Position numbers and translations under genes: made by a program. The notes under the pieces were generated by a model that was not told the DNA's origin, searched no databases, and was given only the letters and a program-made list of their open reading frames with translations. DNA of 64,000 bases from Xenorhabdus sp. BG5 (GTDB lineage Bacteria; Pseudomonadota; Gammaproteobacteria; Enterobacterales; Enterobacteriaceae), in the NCBI RefSeq assembly GCF_015163665.1, contig NZ_JADEUG010000007.1:79740-143739 (forward strand). Reading direction: 5' to 3'. Position 1 is the stretch's first letter; each line of letters begins with the position of its first letter. Positions 30,006 through 38,197 of the stretch are shown here, piece after piece.

Positions 30006-32153
30006 ATGCCTGACTTTTCACGCAGAAAAATATTACAAGCAGCTGCGATTGGAGCAGCGAGTTCATTACTGCCCGCCTCGATTCGCAAGGCGCTAGCCAT
30101 ACCCGCCAATAACCGTACTGGAACTATTGATGATGTAGAACATGTGGTGATTCTGATGCAGGAAAACCGCTCCTTCGACCATTATTTCGGCACGTTGCCT
30201 GGCGTCCGCGGCTTTAGCGACCGTATCACCATTCCACTCTCCGGTGGTCGCAACATTTGGCAGCAGCAGGGACATGGGCGGCTGGTCTTGCCTTATTATC
30301 TGGATAGCCGACGCGGTAATGCACAGCGGGTTAGAGGTACGCCTCATTCTTGGGGTGATGAACACTCCGCCTGGGACAATGGCCGTATGAGTGCCTGGCC
30401 AACCTATAAAACGACAAACTCAATGGGCTATTACTGCCAGACCGAGCTGCCGTACCAGTTTGCTTTGGCCAACGCCTTCACCCTGTGTGACGCATACCAC
30501 TGTTCGATCCATGCCGGTACCGATCCCAATCGTCTGTTCCACTGGACCGGCACCAACGGTCCCAGTGCCGCTAACGTTGCCACAGTGATCAACGAATGGG
30601 ACTCCCCTGGTCCTCCAGAGGAAGGATATACATGGAAAACCTACCCGGAACGACTGGAGGAGAGCGGGATTAGCTGGAAAATTTATCAATACCTACCGGA
30701 CAACTTCGGTGATAACCCGCTGGCTGGTTTCCGCCAGTACCGTGCTGCCAGTGTAGAGGCCGGTAATCCGGCACAGCCACCGGAAGATTTCCACGACTTT
30801 GTACCTTACAGTGATGAGCTTAATGAGAAAATTCCACTGTATAAGGGCAACGGCAATACTCTGCCGGCTGCCAGTGGTGACGATCTGGAAACGATAGTGG
30901 CTGGATTTCGCGCCGAGGTGAAGAAGGGCAGATTGCCGCAGGTAAGCTGGATCGTCGCACCGGAAGCCTATTGTGAGCATCCAGGGCCTTCCTGCCCTGT
31001 GCAGGGGGGCTGGTTCATTCAGGCGATCCTCAATGCGCTGACAGATGACCCGCAGGTGTGGAGCAAAACGGTATTGCTGGTGAATTTCGATGAGAATGAT
31101 GGTTTTTTTGACCACATGCCTTCACCCTCCGCACCGTCGCTACGGAAAGATGGTAGCTTCGCCGGCAAGTCCACGCTCCCCTTCGACACGGAAATCTTCC
31201 AACACGTCGCCCCAGAGGGATCGCATCAGCAGCCGCCACCAGACGGGCGCATTTATGGTCCTGGGCCGAGAGTACCGATGCTGATCTTGTCACCCTGGAG
31301 TCGTGGAGGTTGGGTTAACTCACAGGTATTCGACCACACCTCAGTCCTACAATTTTTGGAAAAACGCTTTCGGGTACGCGAGCCGAATATCAGCGCCTGG
31401 CGGCGTGCAGTGTGCGGTGACCTCACTTCAGCGTTCAACTTTGTCAATCCCAACAATGAAGTGCCTCGTTTGCCTGCCATTACGCGACAGACAGCAGACA
31501 ACCTGCGCCGGAGCCAGGAAGCGTTACCACCGGTGCCGTTACCGGAGGCTGGAAAGCAGCAATTGCCGTATCAACGGCGACGGGTTCGCCCGTCCCGCGC
31601 GTTGCCTTACCGACTTAATGTTGAAGTCTCGGCTTTCCCTGATAAGGGATTACTGACACTGAGCTTTCATAACACGGGCGAACAGGGTGTGGTATTTCAT
31701 GTTTACGATAAGCGACATCTGGATGAGATCCCGCGGCGTTACACTGTTGAGGTGGGAAAGTCGCTCAGTGATGACTGGCAGACGGCAGATAACTATGATC
31801 TCTGGTTGCTAGGGCCCAACGGCTTTCACCGTGCGCTGAGTGGTTCACTGACACAGCGGCAGCCAGAAGTGAGTCAAATCATGAATGATACTTGCCTGCA
31901 ACTGGAACTGAACAACCCAGGCGACAAAACGGTGGAGATCATCATAGAACGTTGTCCTTATACATTGCAGGGACCGTGGTGCATTAAAATGCCAGCGGGA
32001 AGCCGTCACAGCCAGGCTTTTGATACCCGCATCAGTGGTGGCTGGTACGATATTTCACTGGCGGGGCCGAAAGGATGGCACCGCCGCTTGGCTGGCCGAC
32101 TGGAAAATGGTGAGCATAGCATCAGTGATCCGTTGATGGGAAAAGAAGAGTAA
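30006..32153 (+). CDS. Tat-exported phosphocholine-type phospholipase C
   Basis: Hydrolyses phospholipid head groups (phosphatidylcholine or related), releasing diacylglycerol; a likely virulence or nutrient-release enzyme. The 715-residue protein has a twin-arginine signal (SRRKILQAAAIGAASSLLPA, residues 5-24). A phosphoesterase domain follows with the invariant HVVILMQENRSFDHYFGTLP (about 47-66), GTDPNRLFHWTGT and NFDENDGFFDHMPSP, and then two C-terminal DUF756-type repeats (about 520-610 and 620-700). The AGGAGG site is strong. GC content is clearly above its neighbours, suggesting transfer. Haemolytic or non-haemolytic class cannot be decided by eye. Confidence 0.9.
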   Translation: MPDFSRRKILQAAAIGAASSLLPASIRKALAIPANNRTGTIDDVEHVVILMQENRSFDHYFGTLPGVRGFSDRITIPLSGGRNIWQQQGHGRLVLPYYLDSRRGNAQRVRGTPHSWGDEHSAWDNGRMSAWPTYKTTNSMGYYCQTELPYQFALANAFTLCDAYHCSIHAGTDPNRLFHWTGTNGPSAANVATVINEWDSPGPPEEGYTWKTYPERLEESGISWKIYQYLPDNFGDNPLAGFRQYRAASVEAGNPAQPPEDFHDFVPYSDELNEKIPLYKGNGNTLPAASGDDLETIVAGFRAEVKKGRLPQVSWIVAPEAYCEHPGPSCPVQGGWFIQAILNALTDDPQVWSKTVLLVNFDENDGFFDHMPSPSAPSLRKDGSFAGKSTLPFDTEIFQHVAPEGSHQQPPPDGRIYGPGPRVPMLILSPWSRGGWVNSQVFDHTSVLQFLEKRFRVREPNISAWRRAVCGDLTSAFNFVNPNNEVPRLPAITRQTADNLRRSQEALPPVPLPEAGKQQLPYQRRRVRPSRALPYRLNVEVSAFPDKGLLTLSFHNTGEQGVVFHVYDKRHLDEIPRRYTVEVGKSLSDDWQTADNYDLWLLGPNGFHRALSGSLTQRQPEVSQIMNDTCLQLELNNPGDKTVEIIIERCPYTLQGPWCIKMPAGSRHSQAFDTRISGGWYDISLAGPKGWHRRLAGRLENGEHSISDPLMGKEE

Positions 32154-32169
32154 GATAGCTATACCAAAT

Positions 32170-32195
32170 ATCAGGGCGGGTTAACCCGCCCTGAT
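32170..32195. terminator. Bidirectional terminator between plc and the tautomerase gene
   Basis: Perfect 26-bp palindrome with arms ATCAGGGCGGGTT (32170-32182) and AACCCGCCCTGAT (32183-32195); it folds as an 11-bp stem with a TTAA loop. It lies between the convergent genes. TTTAAA on one side and ATTTGG on the other give weak T-runs. Confidence 0.75.
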
Positions 32196-32227
32196 TTAAA
32201 TGATCAAGGTTTTTTGAAACCCTTAAC

Positions 32228-32434
32228 TCACTTCTTCGCGGCAGCCCGTAACTCAGTCACGTTTTTACCCCCAATTCCCCAGTTATCTGTTTCTACTTCG
32301 TCAATGATCACAAAAGTTGTTGCCGGGTTTTTCCCAAGTACATCGACCAGCAATTGGGTTGCACCTTCAATCAGTTGTTTTTTCTGCTCAGCGGTGGCGC
32401 CTTCGCGGGTAATTCTGATGTTCACAAATGGCAT
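32228..32434 (-). CDS. 4-oxalocrotonate tautomerase-family enzyme
   Basis: Small tautomerase (68 residues) whose catalytic base is the N-terminal proline exposed after Met removal (MPFVNIRITREGATAEQKKQ). It has the conserved core LIEGATQLLVDVLGKNPATT and VIIDEVETDNWGIGG, as in the 4-OT/DmpI group. The ribosome site AGGAGTCATTTTT is strong. It is convergent with the phospholipase gene and upstream of nothing obvious that supplies a substrate, so the natural reaction is unknown. Confidence 0.88.
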   Translation of the reverse strand: MPFVNIRITREGATAEQKKQLIEGATQLLVDVLGKNPATTFVIIDEVETDNWGIGGKNVTELRAAAKK

Positions 32435-32511
32435 AAAAATGACTCCTTTTTTGGTTTGTTATAGACAAGTGGGTACAGCAAAAAACAGTCTTATTGATTG
32501 ATATATGATGT

Positions 32512-33489
32512 TTATCTGGCTTTCTTTTCTTCCGCAGTGGCGATCCAGGCGGCACAAAACAGTGTCAAACGGGCGAAAAAATAGAAGAATGCCATTAAAC
32601 CAATCACCGAACCAAAAGCAGCACCTGAAGGGGAGCTGGCAAGGCGTGGCAGCATCATAGTCATAATATATTTAATCACTTCAAATCCAATGGCGGCCAT
32701 CAGGGTGCCTTTAAATAGCGCTTTTCTTTCAGGGCGATGACGCGGCAAAATCCACAATATCCACAGAAATAACAAATAATTGGCTGAAATGGAAATCGTC
32801 ATGCCAATTGATGTCCATGCTGGCCGGAGCCATTCTATGCCTTCCAGTCCGAGGGCGTGGACGATGGTGGCTTGGGCAGAGCCTGCTATGGAAGTCAGCG
32901 AAAGGGTGATGACCAACGCAAATAGCAGGCCGAATAAGGAGAAAAAGTCACGAATATATTGAAAGTAAATTTTCTCTTTATCTTCATGATTGCGTTCCCA
33001 GACATCTCTGGATTGGGCGAGTATTGCTTCGCGTAAATTTCCAACCCAGTTCATACCTGAATAAAGTGCGATCGCCAAACCCGTCAGTCCCACCGTTGTT
33101 CTTTGGTTAATTGCCGTATCTACGCTGTTTTTCAGGGTATTGGCGAGAGCGGGATCACTGATGCTATTGGCGATGCCATTAATCAAACGTGCCAGCAAGT
33201 CAGGATTGGAAGCCAGCACAAAACCAGCGACGGCAAAAGAGAGCATCAGAATTGGGATTAAGGATAGAAACGAAAAATAGGTAATGGCAGCGCCAAATTG
33301 ACTACCCATGCGGTTGTTAAAACGTTGTGCCGCCCTAATAAAGTGGGCGATAAAAGGAATACGGCGGATAGCATTGCCAATACGGATGGTGACGGAAAGC
33401 GCTTTTTTACTGCTGTGTAGCCCTTTCTCTAACGGTGTAAGATCCTTTCCTGTATTGAGTTGTTCCCTTTTTTCATGGTTACTTGGCAT
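32512..33489 (-). CDS. yhjD: Inner-membrane YihY/BrkB-family protein YhjD
   Basis: Member of the YihY/BrkB superfamily, linked in E. coli to transport or lipid-related suppression (YhjD variants bypass Kdo requirements). From the ATG at 33489, preceded by CCAGGGGATGTA, it is 325 residues. It has a hydrophilic N-terminus and about six helices: FGAAITYFSFLSLIPILMLS, GLTGLAIALYSGMNWVGNLR, LFALVITLSLTSIAG, LLFLWILWILPRHRP, and FGSVIGLMAFFYFFARLTLF. The frame is open 21 codons further upstream, but those lack similarity. In E. coli yhjD lies a few genes from yhjJ. Confidence 0.9.
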   Translation of the reverse strand: MPSNHEKREQLNTGKDLTPLEKGLHSSKKALSVTIRIGNAIRRIPFIAHFIRAAQRFNNRMGSQFGAAITYFSFLSLIPILMLSFAVAGFVLASNPDLLARLINGIANSISDPALANTLKNSVDTAINQRTTVGLTGLAIALYSGMNWVGNLREAILAQSRDVWERNHEDKEKIYFQYIRDFFSLFGLLFALVITLSLTSIAGSAQATIVHALGLEGIEWLRPAWTSIGMTISISANYLLFLWILWILPRHRPERKALFKGTLMAAIGFEVIKYIMTMMLPRLASSPSGAAFGSVIGLMAFFYFFARLTLFCAAWIATAEEKKAR

Positions 33490-33564
33490 TACATCCCCTG
33501 GCGAAAAAATATGTATGCGAAAAAAGAGTAACAGGCAAAATGGAAAAGGCAACTAGTGAGGGAA

Positions 33565-33591
33565 TACGGTAGCCGTATATTGGCTACCGTA
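33565..33591. terminator. Hairpin downstream of the haemolysin operon
   Basis: Perfect 10-bp stem TACGGTAGCC (33565-33574) and GGCTACCGTA (33582-33591) with a 7-nt loop, between the haemolysin stop (33625) and yhjD start. It has no strong T-run, so termination is inferred from place and stability. Confidence 0.5.
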
Positions 33592-33624
33592 CAGAAGATC
33601 AATCGTTAGTCACGATGATTAATC

Positions 33625-36600
33625 TCATTGACGACCCTTAACTTCGCTGTGGACAGTTGGAAGCTCAGTATCGTGGCCCTCATTTTTCACAAAAGGGACT
33701 TTACCGGAAAAAATATCTTTTTGTGCAGAGGTTGCCAGACTGGTGAGGGAATCAGGTACATCAATACCTAGGTTTTTGCCCTTATCGTATCCGGCGACAG
33801 ATTGTTGGTTAATTTGCTGGGTATTCAGCGAGACAGCACCTTGTGCGCTATCAATTTTGCTGCCTACTAAATAGGTTGTTCCAGAGACATCCAGATTAAC
33901 CCCTTGAGTACCGGTCAATGTTGTTTGCTTACCTACCGCTTCCCGATCGAGAGTATCGTAATTGCCTTTGAGTTTGCCATTGTAGCCCTTGAACGCTGCT
34001 TTCAGTTGATCTGTCAAACTTGGTGCTTTATCTCCATCTCCGGTTTTAGCGTCGTCGGCAGCCGCAGTTTCCGTTGTGGCAGTCGTCGAGTTTTCTGGAA
34101 TGCTTTCTGCTGCGTTAGGAACAGCCTGTTTAGAAGCGGCATCTCCTTTGACGGTTTTGCTATAACCCAAGCCCGCATCCAGACCCACATTCAGGCTATG
34201 AGTGCTGTCTTTGCGGCTTTCGATATTGAAATTGCCACCAACTTTGCCCGTTACTTGATCAGCATTTACATTGGCACCTTTAAGTGAGGTATCTCCCGCA
34301 CTGGTCAGGTTAACATTGCCGCCGGAAACCTGTGCGTTATGGTGCGTGGTTTGCGTCAGGTTATTGACGCCAAATTTCAATTCACCACCGATGTTATATT
34401 TGCTGTCGATGATTCTGTTGGCCGGATCGATTGTTGCCGAATCGTCTGTTGTTGAAGCATCACTTGTCGCACCATCACCTCCTTCTTTGCGGGCGGTAGA
34501 AGACATACCTCCTTTAGCTTTAGCACCGACGTTCCAACCATTGGCGTTGGCAGTATCCTGGGCCGAAGTCAGTTCGATTTTCCCACGCTGTGCGGTTAAA
34601 TCTACCTGTTTGCCGGAAACGTTGGCACCTTGTAATGTCAGATTATTGCCTGCATTCAGATTTACCCCTTGTCCACCAGTAATATTGCTGGTTTGGGCGG
34701 CAGTGTTGTTCTGATTGTCGGTGTTATAACCACCACCGAGGCTACCACTGAAATTTTTGCCATCAGGGTTGGTTCCCACAGTCAGGGAAATTTCCCCATT
34801 GTAACCATTGCCCTGTTTCTCATTACGGTTGGTGGCCTGATTGAACTGAATATTTCCACCGGCATTAACGTTGGCTGACCCTTCCCCTGCATTGATTGAA
34901 GTGCCTTGGTAGCGGGCATCTCTGGTCACCTGAACATTAACGCCGTTTTGGGCGTTGATGTTGCTGGTCACTGCGTTGCTGCTGGTGCTGGATGTTTCCT
35001 GATAGCTGCCACTGCCTTTGCCATTGACGGAGATATCTGCACCGGTTGTGGTGTAGACACGTAAGCTGGCATTGCCAGTCGTGTCAGCGGCATGAGAGCT
35101 TTGGCTGTTGGCTGCTGCTTCACTGGTATGGCTGCCCGCAGTCAGCGAGACACCACCTTTGTTGGATTGGTATTGTGTACCTTGGTCATAGATGTCGCCA
35201 TTCGTTGTTACTTTGACATCGCCCGCCTTGATGTTAGTCACTACTGCATGGGACTGATGGTTATTGGTGTCACGGCTGTTGCCATTCATGGTCAGTTCAA
35301 TACCAGCATTAGGCAATCCTGTCTTCGTGATGGAAGCATCCAGTTTCTTATCTGCGGCAGCCTTGGCTGTTTTTTCTACAGGTCGAGTGGTTGCACTGTA
35401 ATCGGCAGTTCCGCTGATCTCTCCGCCTACCTGTAATTGATGGCTTGAGCTGGATTCGGTATTGGCTGTGGCCACATTTTTAATGCTGCCGGCATTAGCC
35501 TGATAGGAACCTTGCACTTGATGATCCGTACCCTGTTGCTTCAACTCACCCATTGCATTCAGCTCAAGGTTGCCAGTCACCTGGGTTTTGGTGATTTCTG
35601 CCGTTGTTCGGCTGTCGGATTTTCCATTGCTGTTGTAAGTTCCTTCAACACCACCGCCGAGTTTGTCCATGCCGCCAGTGACAAACACACTGCTATTCAG
35701 TTTTTCTTGTGCGGTTGAGGTTGATGTGCTGTTTTCGCCAGCCAGCAACGCAATATTATTCCCGTTAATCTTCGCATCGCCCTGTGTGGTGACCAACTTA
35801 GAGCCAGTCACGGTAACATTTTGGCCAGCATTTACGGTGAGGTTGCCGCCATTCAGTTCTGATGGGCGTTGTGTTGTGCTTTCATCTTTCTGTTGATCGG
35901 TGGTGTGTTCAAATCCCACGCCCGCACGATATTGGTTATCTTTCATGTCTTTGGCGTAAGACAGCCAGTCAAGGTTGGTTTTTTCCTGTTGATCCTGATT
36001 TTTCTCACCATAATTCAGGATATTGATATTGCCTGATGTATTCAGTTGGAGTTCGCCGGCACTTTTTGCCAGACTGCCAATGACATTGATGTCTTTATTA
36101 CTGAGTAATTTCAGGTCGGCATCGGAAATCAAATGGCTGGCGGAAGATTTTTGCTGCTCGTGATGCTCTTGATTCGTATTTTTGGTGATGTTGAAAATAG
36201 TGCCTTTTCTTTCATCCACCTCTTTAGAAATGTGACTGACCGCATTGTCGATCGTTAATTGCCCGTCATTGGCGCTGACATAGGCACCTTTTTGCGCTTT
36301 GACTTTACTTCCCGTAATGGTGACACCATTTGCGCCTGTTAACAGCAAATGCCCGCCAGCCGTCACTTCGGAAATATGATGGGTTTCTGATTTATCGCGG
36401 TTATCTTTTTTGCTGCCCCCCGCAATCCCGCCCCAATAGGTTTTATCCTTGGCAAGGATCTGATCATCAACGAGGGATTGGACAGTAATGTTGGTTTGCT
36501 TATTCGCAGCAATAATCAGGTTCTTGCCTGAGCTTAGATGGGTTCCGAGAATGTCAACATTTCCCTTTGCCTGGATACCTAACACCCCGCTTGCGCTTAA

Positions 36601-38088
36601 TTCATTGCCGGTGCTTCTTTGGGTGGTATTGACCTCATTCCAATTACCCGTTTGCAATGATGCACTATGGTTCTTTTTGTATCCCTTCTGTGAAGTCATT
36701 TCTGATTCCACCAGACTTGCTAGCTTCACATCTTTCCGGGCTGATACAAACAACTGGTCGCCAGCTTTGATCTTACTGCCAAGGACTTCGGCATTGCCTT
36801 CACTGGCGGTTAAATGGACATTTTCACGAGCATTGATGGTATTGCCTTCGTACTCGTATTTTTCACTCTCATTGGTGACATCATACTGCCAAGACAATTT
36901 CCGTTGATTATTCGTGTTACGGGCAAATTGGTGAAGCTGTTGTCCATCCAGTTTCAGGTTAGCGCCAGTCAGTTTGACATTATCCCCTTCAATATCGGTT
37001 GCCATCACTTGGTTGTTTTGTTTGGCTACCAGCGTGATGTTCTTACCTGCTAATTGGGTACGAGCAACAGATTCACTGATTTGCTTTTGTTCGGTATAAA
37101 TACCACTAAGAGTGCTATCGTGATTATCGCTGCCCATTTTGTCTGATGAAGATTGATTCAGGCGTCCTTGGGACAGCACATTATTACCTGTCAAGGTGAT
37201 ATCCCCGCCTTTTAGCACCGCCGCTTCCAACTTCACATCACCGTAGGAGTCAACTTCAATGCCATTATCGGCAGTGACTTGGCCTTTTAAATTAACGCCA
37301 CTTCCTTCCGCAGTATTCAGCAAACGAATGCGTCCTGCCCGCATACTCCCCAAATAATAGCTGTCGAGTGCGCCAATATTCGCTTGCTGAATATCTAAGA
37401 TGTGACCATCGGCCGAAATCTTGTTATTCCCCGTTGTGATATTGAGGTTTTTTGTGGTGATCACCTGACCATTAATGTCAATTTTAGGTGCAATCAGATT
37501 CAGCACGTCATTATGGGATAAGCCATTGTTTCCGATATTCAGGGCGTTCAGGTTATCAAAGGTGTTAAAGCCTTGCAGGACCCCATTTTCCACCAGCGGA
37601 TTACCGACAACCAATGACGCCTGATTGGTGTTGATAAAACCACAGCCGTTACAAGTGATACCGTTAGGGTTTGCCAGTACATAATCGGCGGCGATACCAA
37701 ATATTTCCTGTTCGCCGAGCAAGAATGAAGGGTTACGGCTAATAACCTCATTTAAGATCACACTGGCAACTTGTCCATTGAGGTTACTGTTGGCAGATAA
37801 CTCCCCTGCCAATTGTGATGTTCCATCCTCCAGGGAGTTATTGAACACCGCCCCCATTTGATTGACGTTGAAATCCTGGTATTGGTTATGTGATAACCCT
37901 GATTCGGAAGGCGCAACGATATTGACCACCGTTGCACCGGTATCCGCTTGCATAACCTCCGGGCTGTGGGCGGCATCGCCACCAGGCGTAATATCATTGG
38001 CAAAACTGACTGAGCAGGTTGCCAAAATAATTGCCATAGAGGCGGCAAGTTTGCCCGTGGGAGACAGTTTAAATTTTTTACTTTTCAT
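33625..38088 (-). CDS. xhlA: Two-partner secretion haemolysin/adhesin (TpsA, XhlA/ShlA-like)
   Basis: Large secreted beta-helical protein of the ShlA/HpmA/XhlA class, expected to lyse eukaryotic cells or act in adhesion. 1487 residues: signal peptide (about 1-30, ending VSFA); TPS secretion domain (about 31-300) with the NPNGITCNGCGFINT motif near residue 139 that is characteristic of haemolysin-type TpsA; then long haemagglutinin repeats rich in N, G, S and T with many GNNITL/GDVKVT-type strands; and a plain C-terminus without a VENN/CDI toxin. It follows its transporter gene by 109 bp with AAGGAAATTAT before the ATG. The name xhlA is inferred from class and context. Haemolysis is not proven by sequence. 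Confidence 0.88.
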   Translation of the reverse strand: MKSKKFKLSPTGKLAASMAIILATCSVSFANDITPGGDAAHSPEVMQADTGATVVNIVAPSESGLSHNQYQDFNVNQMGAVFNNSLEDGTSQLAGELSANSNLNGQVASVILNEVISRNPSFLLGEQEIFGIAADYVLANPNGITCNGCGFINTNQASLVVGNPLVENGVLQGFNTFDNLNALNIGNNGLSHNDVLNLIAPKIDINGQVITTKNLNITTGNNKISADGHILDIQQANIGALDSYYLGSMRAGRIRLLNTAEGSGVNLKGQVTADNGIEVDSYGDVKLEAAVLKGGDITLTGNNVLSQGRLNQSSSDKMGSDNHDSTLSGIYTEQKQISESVARTQLAGKNITLVAKQNNQVMATDIEGDNVKLTGANLKLDGQQLHQFARNTNNQRKLSWQYDVTNESEKYEYEGNTINARENVHLTASEGNAEVLGSKIKAGDQLFVSARKDVKLASLVESEMTSQKGYKKNHSASLQTGNWNEVNTTQRSTGNELSASGVLGIQAKGNVDILGTHLSSGKNLIIAANKQTNITVQSLVDDQILAKDKTYWGGIAGGSKKDNRDKSETHHISEVTAGGHLLLTGANGVTITGSKVKAQKGAYVSANDGQLTIDNAVSHISKEVDERKGTIFNITKNTNQEHHEQQKSSASHLISDADLKLLSNKDINVIGSLAKSAGELQLNTSGNINILNYGEKNQDQQEKTNLDWLSYAKDMKDNQYRAGVGFEHTTDQQKDESTTQRPSELNGGNLTVNAGQNVTVTGSKLVTTQGDAKINGNNIALLAGENSTSTSTAQEKLNSSVFVTGGMDKLGGGVEGTYNSNGKSDSRTTAEITKTQVTGNLELNAMGELKQQGTDHQVQGSYQANAGSIKNVATANTESSSSHQLQVGGEISGTADYSATTRPVEKTAKAAADKKLDASITKTGLPNAGIELTMNGNSRDTNNHQSHAVVTNIKAGDVKVTTNGDIYDQGTQYQSNKGGVSLTAGSHTSEAAANSQSSHAADTTGNASLRVYTTTGADISVNGKGSGSYQETSSTSSNAVTSNINAQNGVNVQVTRDARYQGTSINAGEGSANVNAGGNIQFNQATNRNEKQGNGYNGEISLTVGTNPDGKNFSGSLGGGYNTDNQNNTAAQTSNITGGQGVNLNAGNNLTLQGANVSGKQVDLTAQRGKIELTSAQDTANANGWNVGAKAKGGMSSTARKEGGDGATSDASTTDDSATIDPANRIIDSKYNIGGELKFGVNNLTQTTHHNAQVSGGNVNLTSAGDTSLKGANVNADQVTGKVGGNFNIESRKDSTHSLNVGLDAGLGYSKTVKGDAASKQAVPNAAESIPENSTTATTETAAADDAKTGDGDKAPSLTDQLKAAFKGYNGKLKGNYDTLDREAVGKQTTLTGTQGVNLDVSGTTYLVGSKIDSAQGAVSLNTQQINQQSVAGYDKGKNLGIDVPDSLTSLATSAQKDIFSGKVPFVKNEGHDTELPTVHSEVKGRQ

Positions 38089-38122
38089 ATAATTTCCTTA
38101 TTTGCTTCTTTAATTGCCATGT

Positions 38123-38169
38123 GCAGCCCTCTGGGGATTATTGTTCTAATCATCCCCACAACTGGCTGC
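38123..38169 (-). promoter_or_regulatory. Two-tier stem in the transporter-haemolysin intergenic gap
   Basis: Outer stem GCAGCC (38123-38128) with GGCTGC (38164-38169) and an inner GGGGAT-type stem (38133-38140 with 38149-38157, one mismatch). It sits between the two cistrons with no T-run on the minus strand. Partial attenuation or mRNA processing that sets the A:B ratio is possible. Confidence 0.4.
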
Positions 38170-38197
38170 GGTTAAAAAAATCAAATGGTTCAAAAAA

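Noticed and set aside
33625..34000. Contact-dependent inhibition toxin at the haemolysin C-terminus
   Set aside because: No VENN-type pre-toxin motif, no abrupt C-terminal module and no immunity gene; the length suits a plain haemolysin.
33904..37053. Many plus-strand frames of 67-147 codons opposite the haemolysin gene
   Set aside because: They lie wholly inside the 1487-codon TpsA frame and have no ribosome sites or recognisable domains; repeat-rich genes give such antisense frames.
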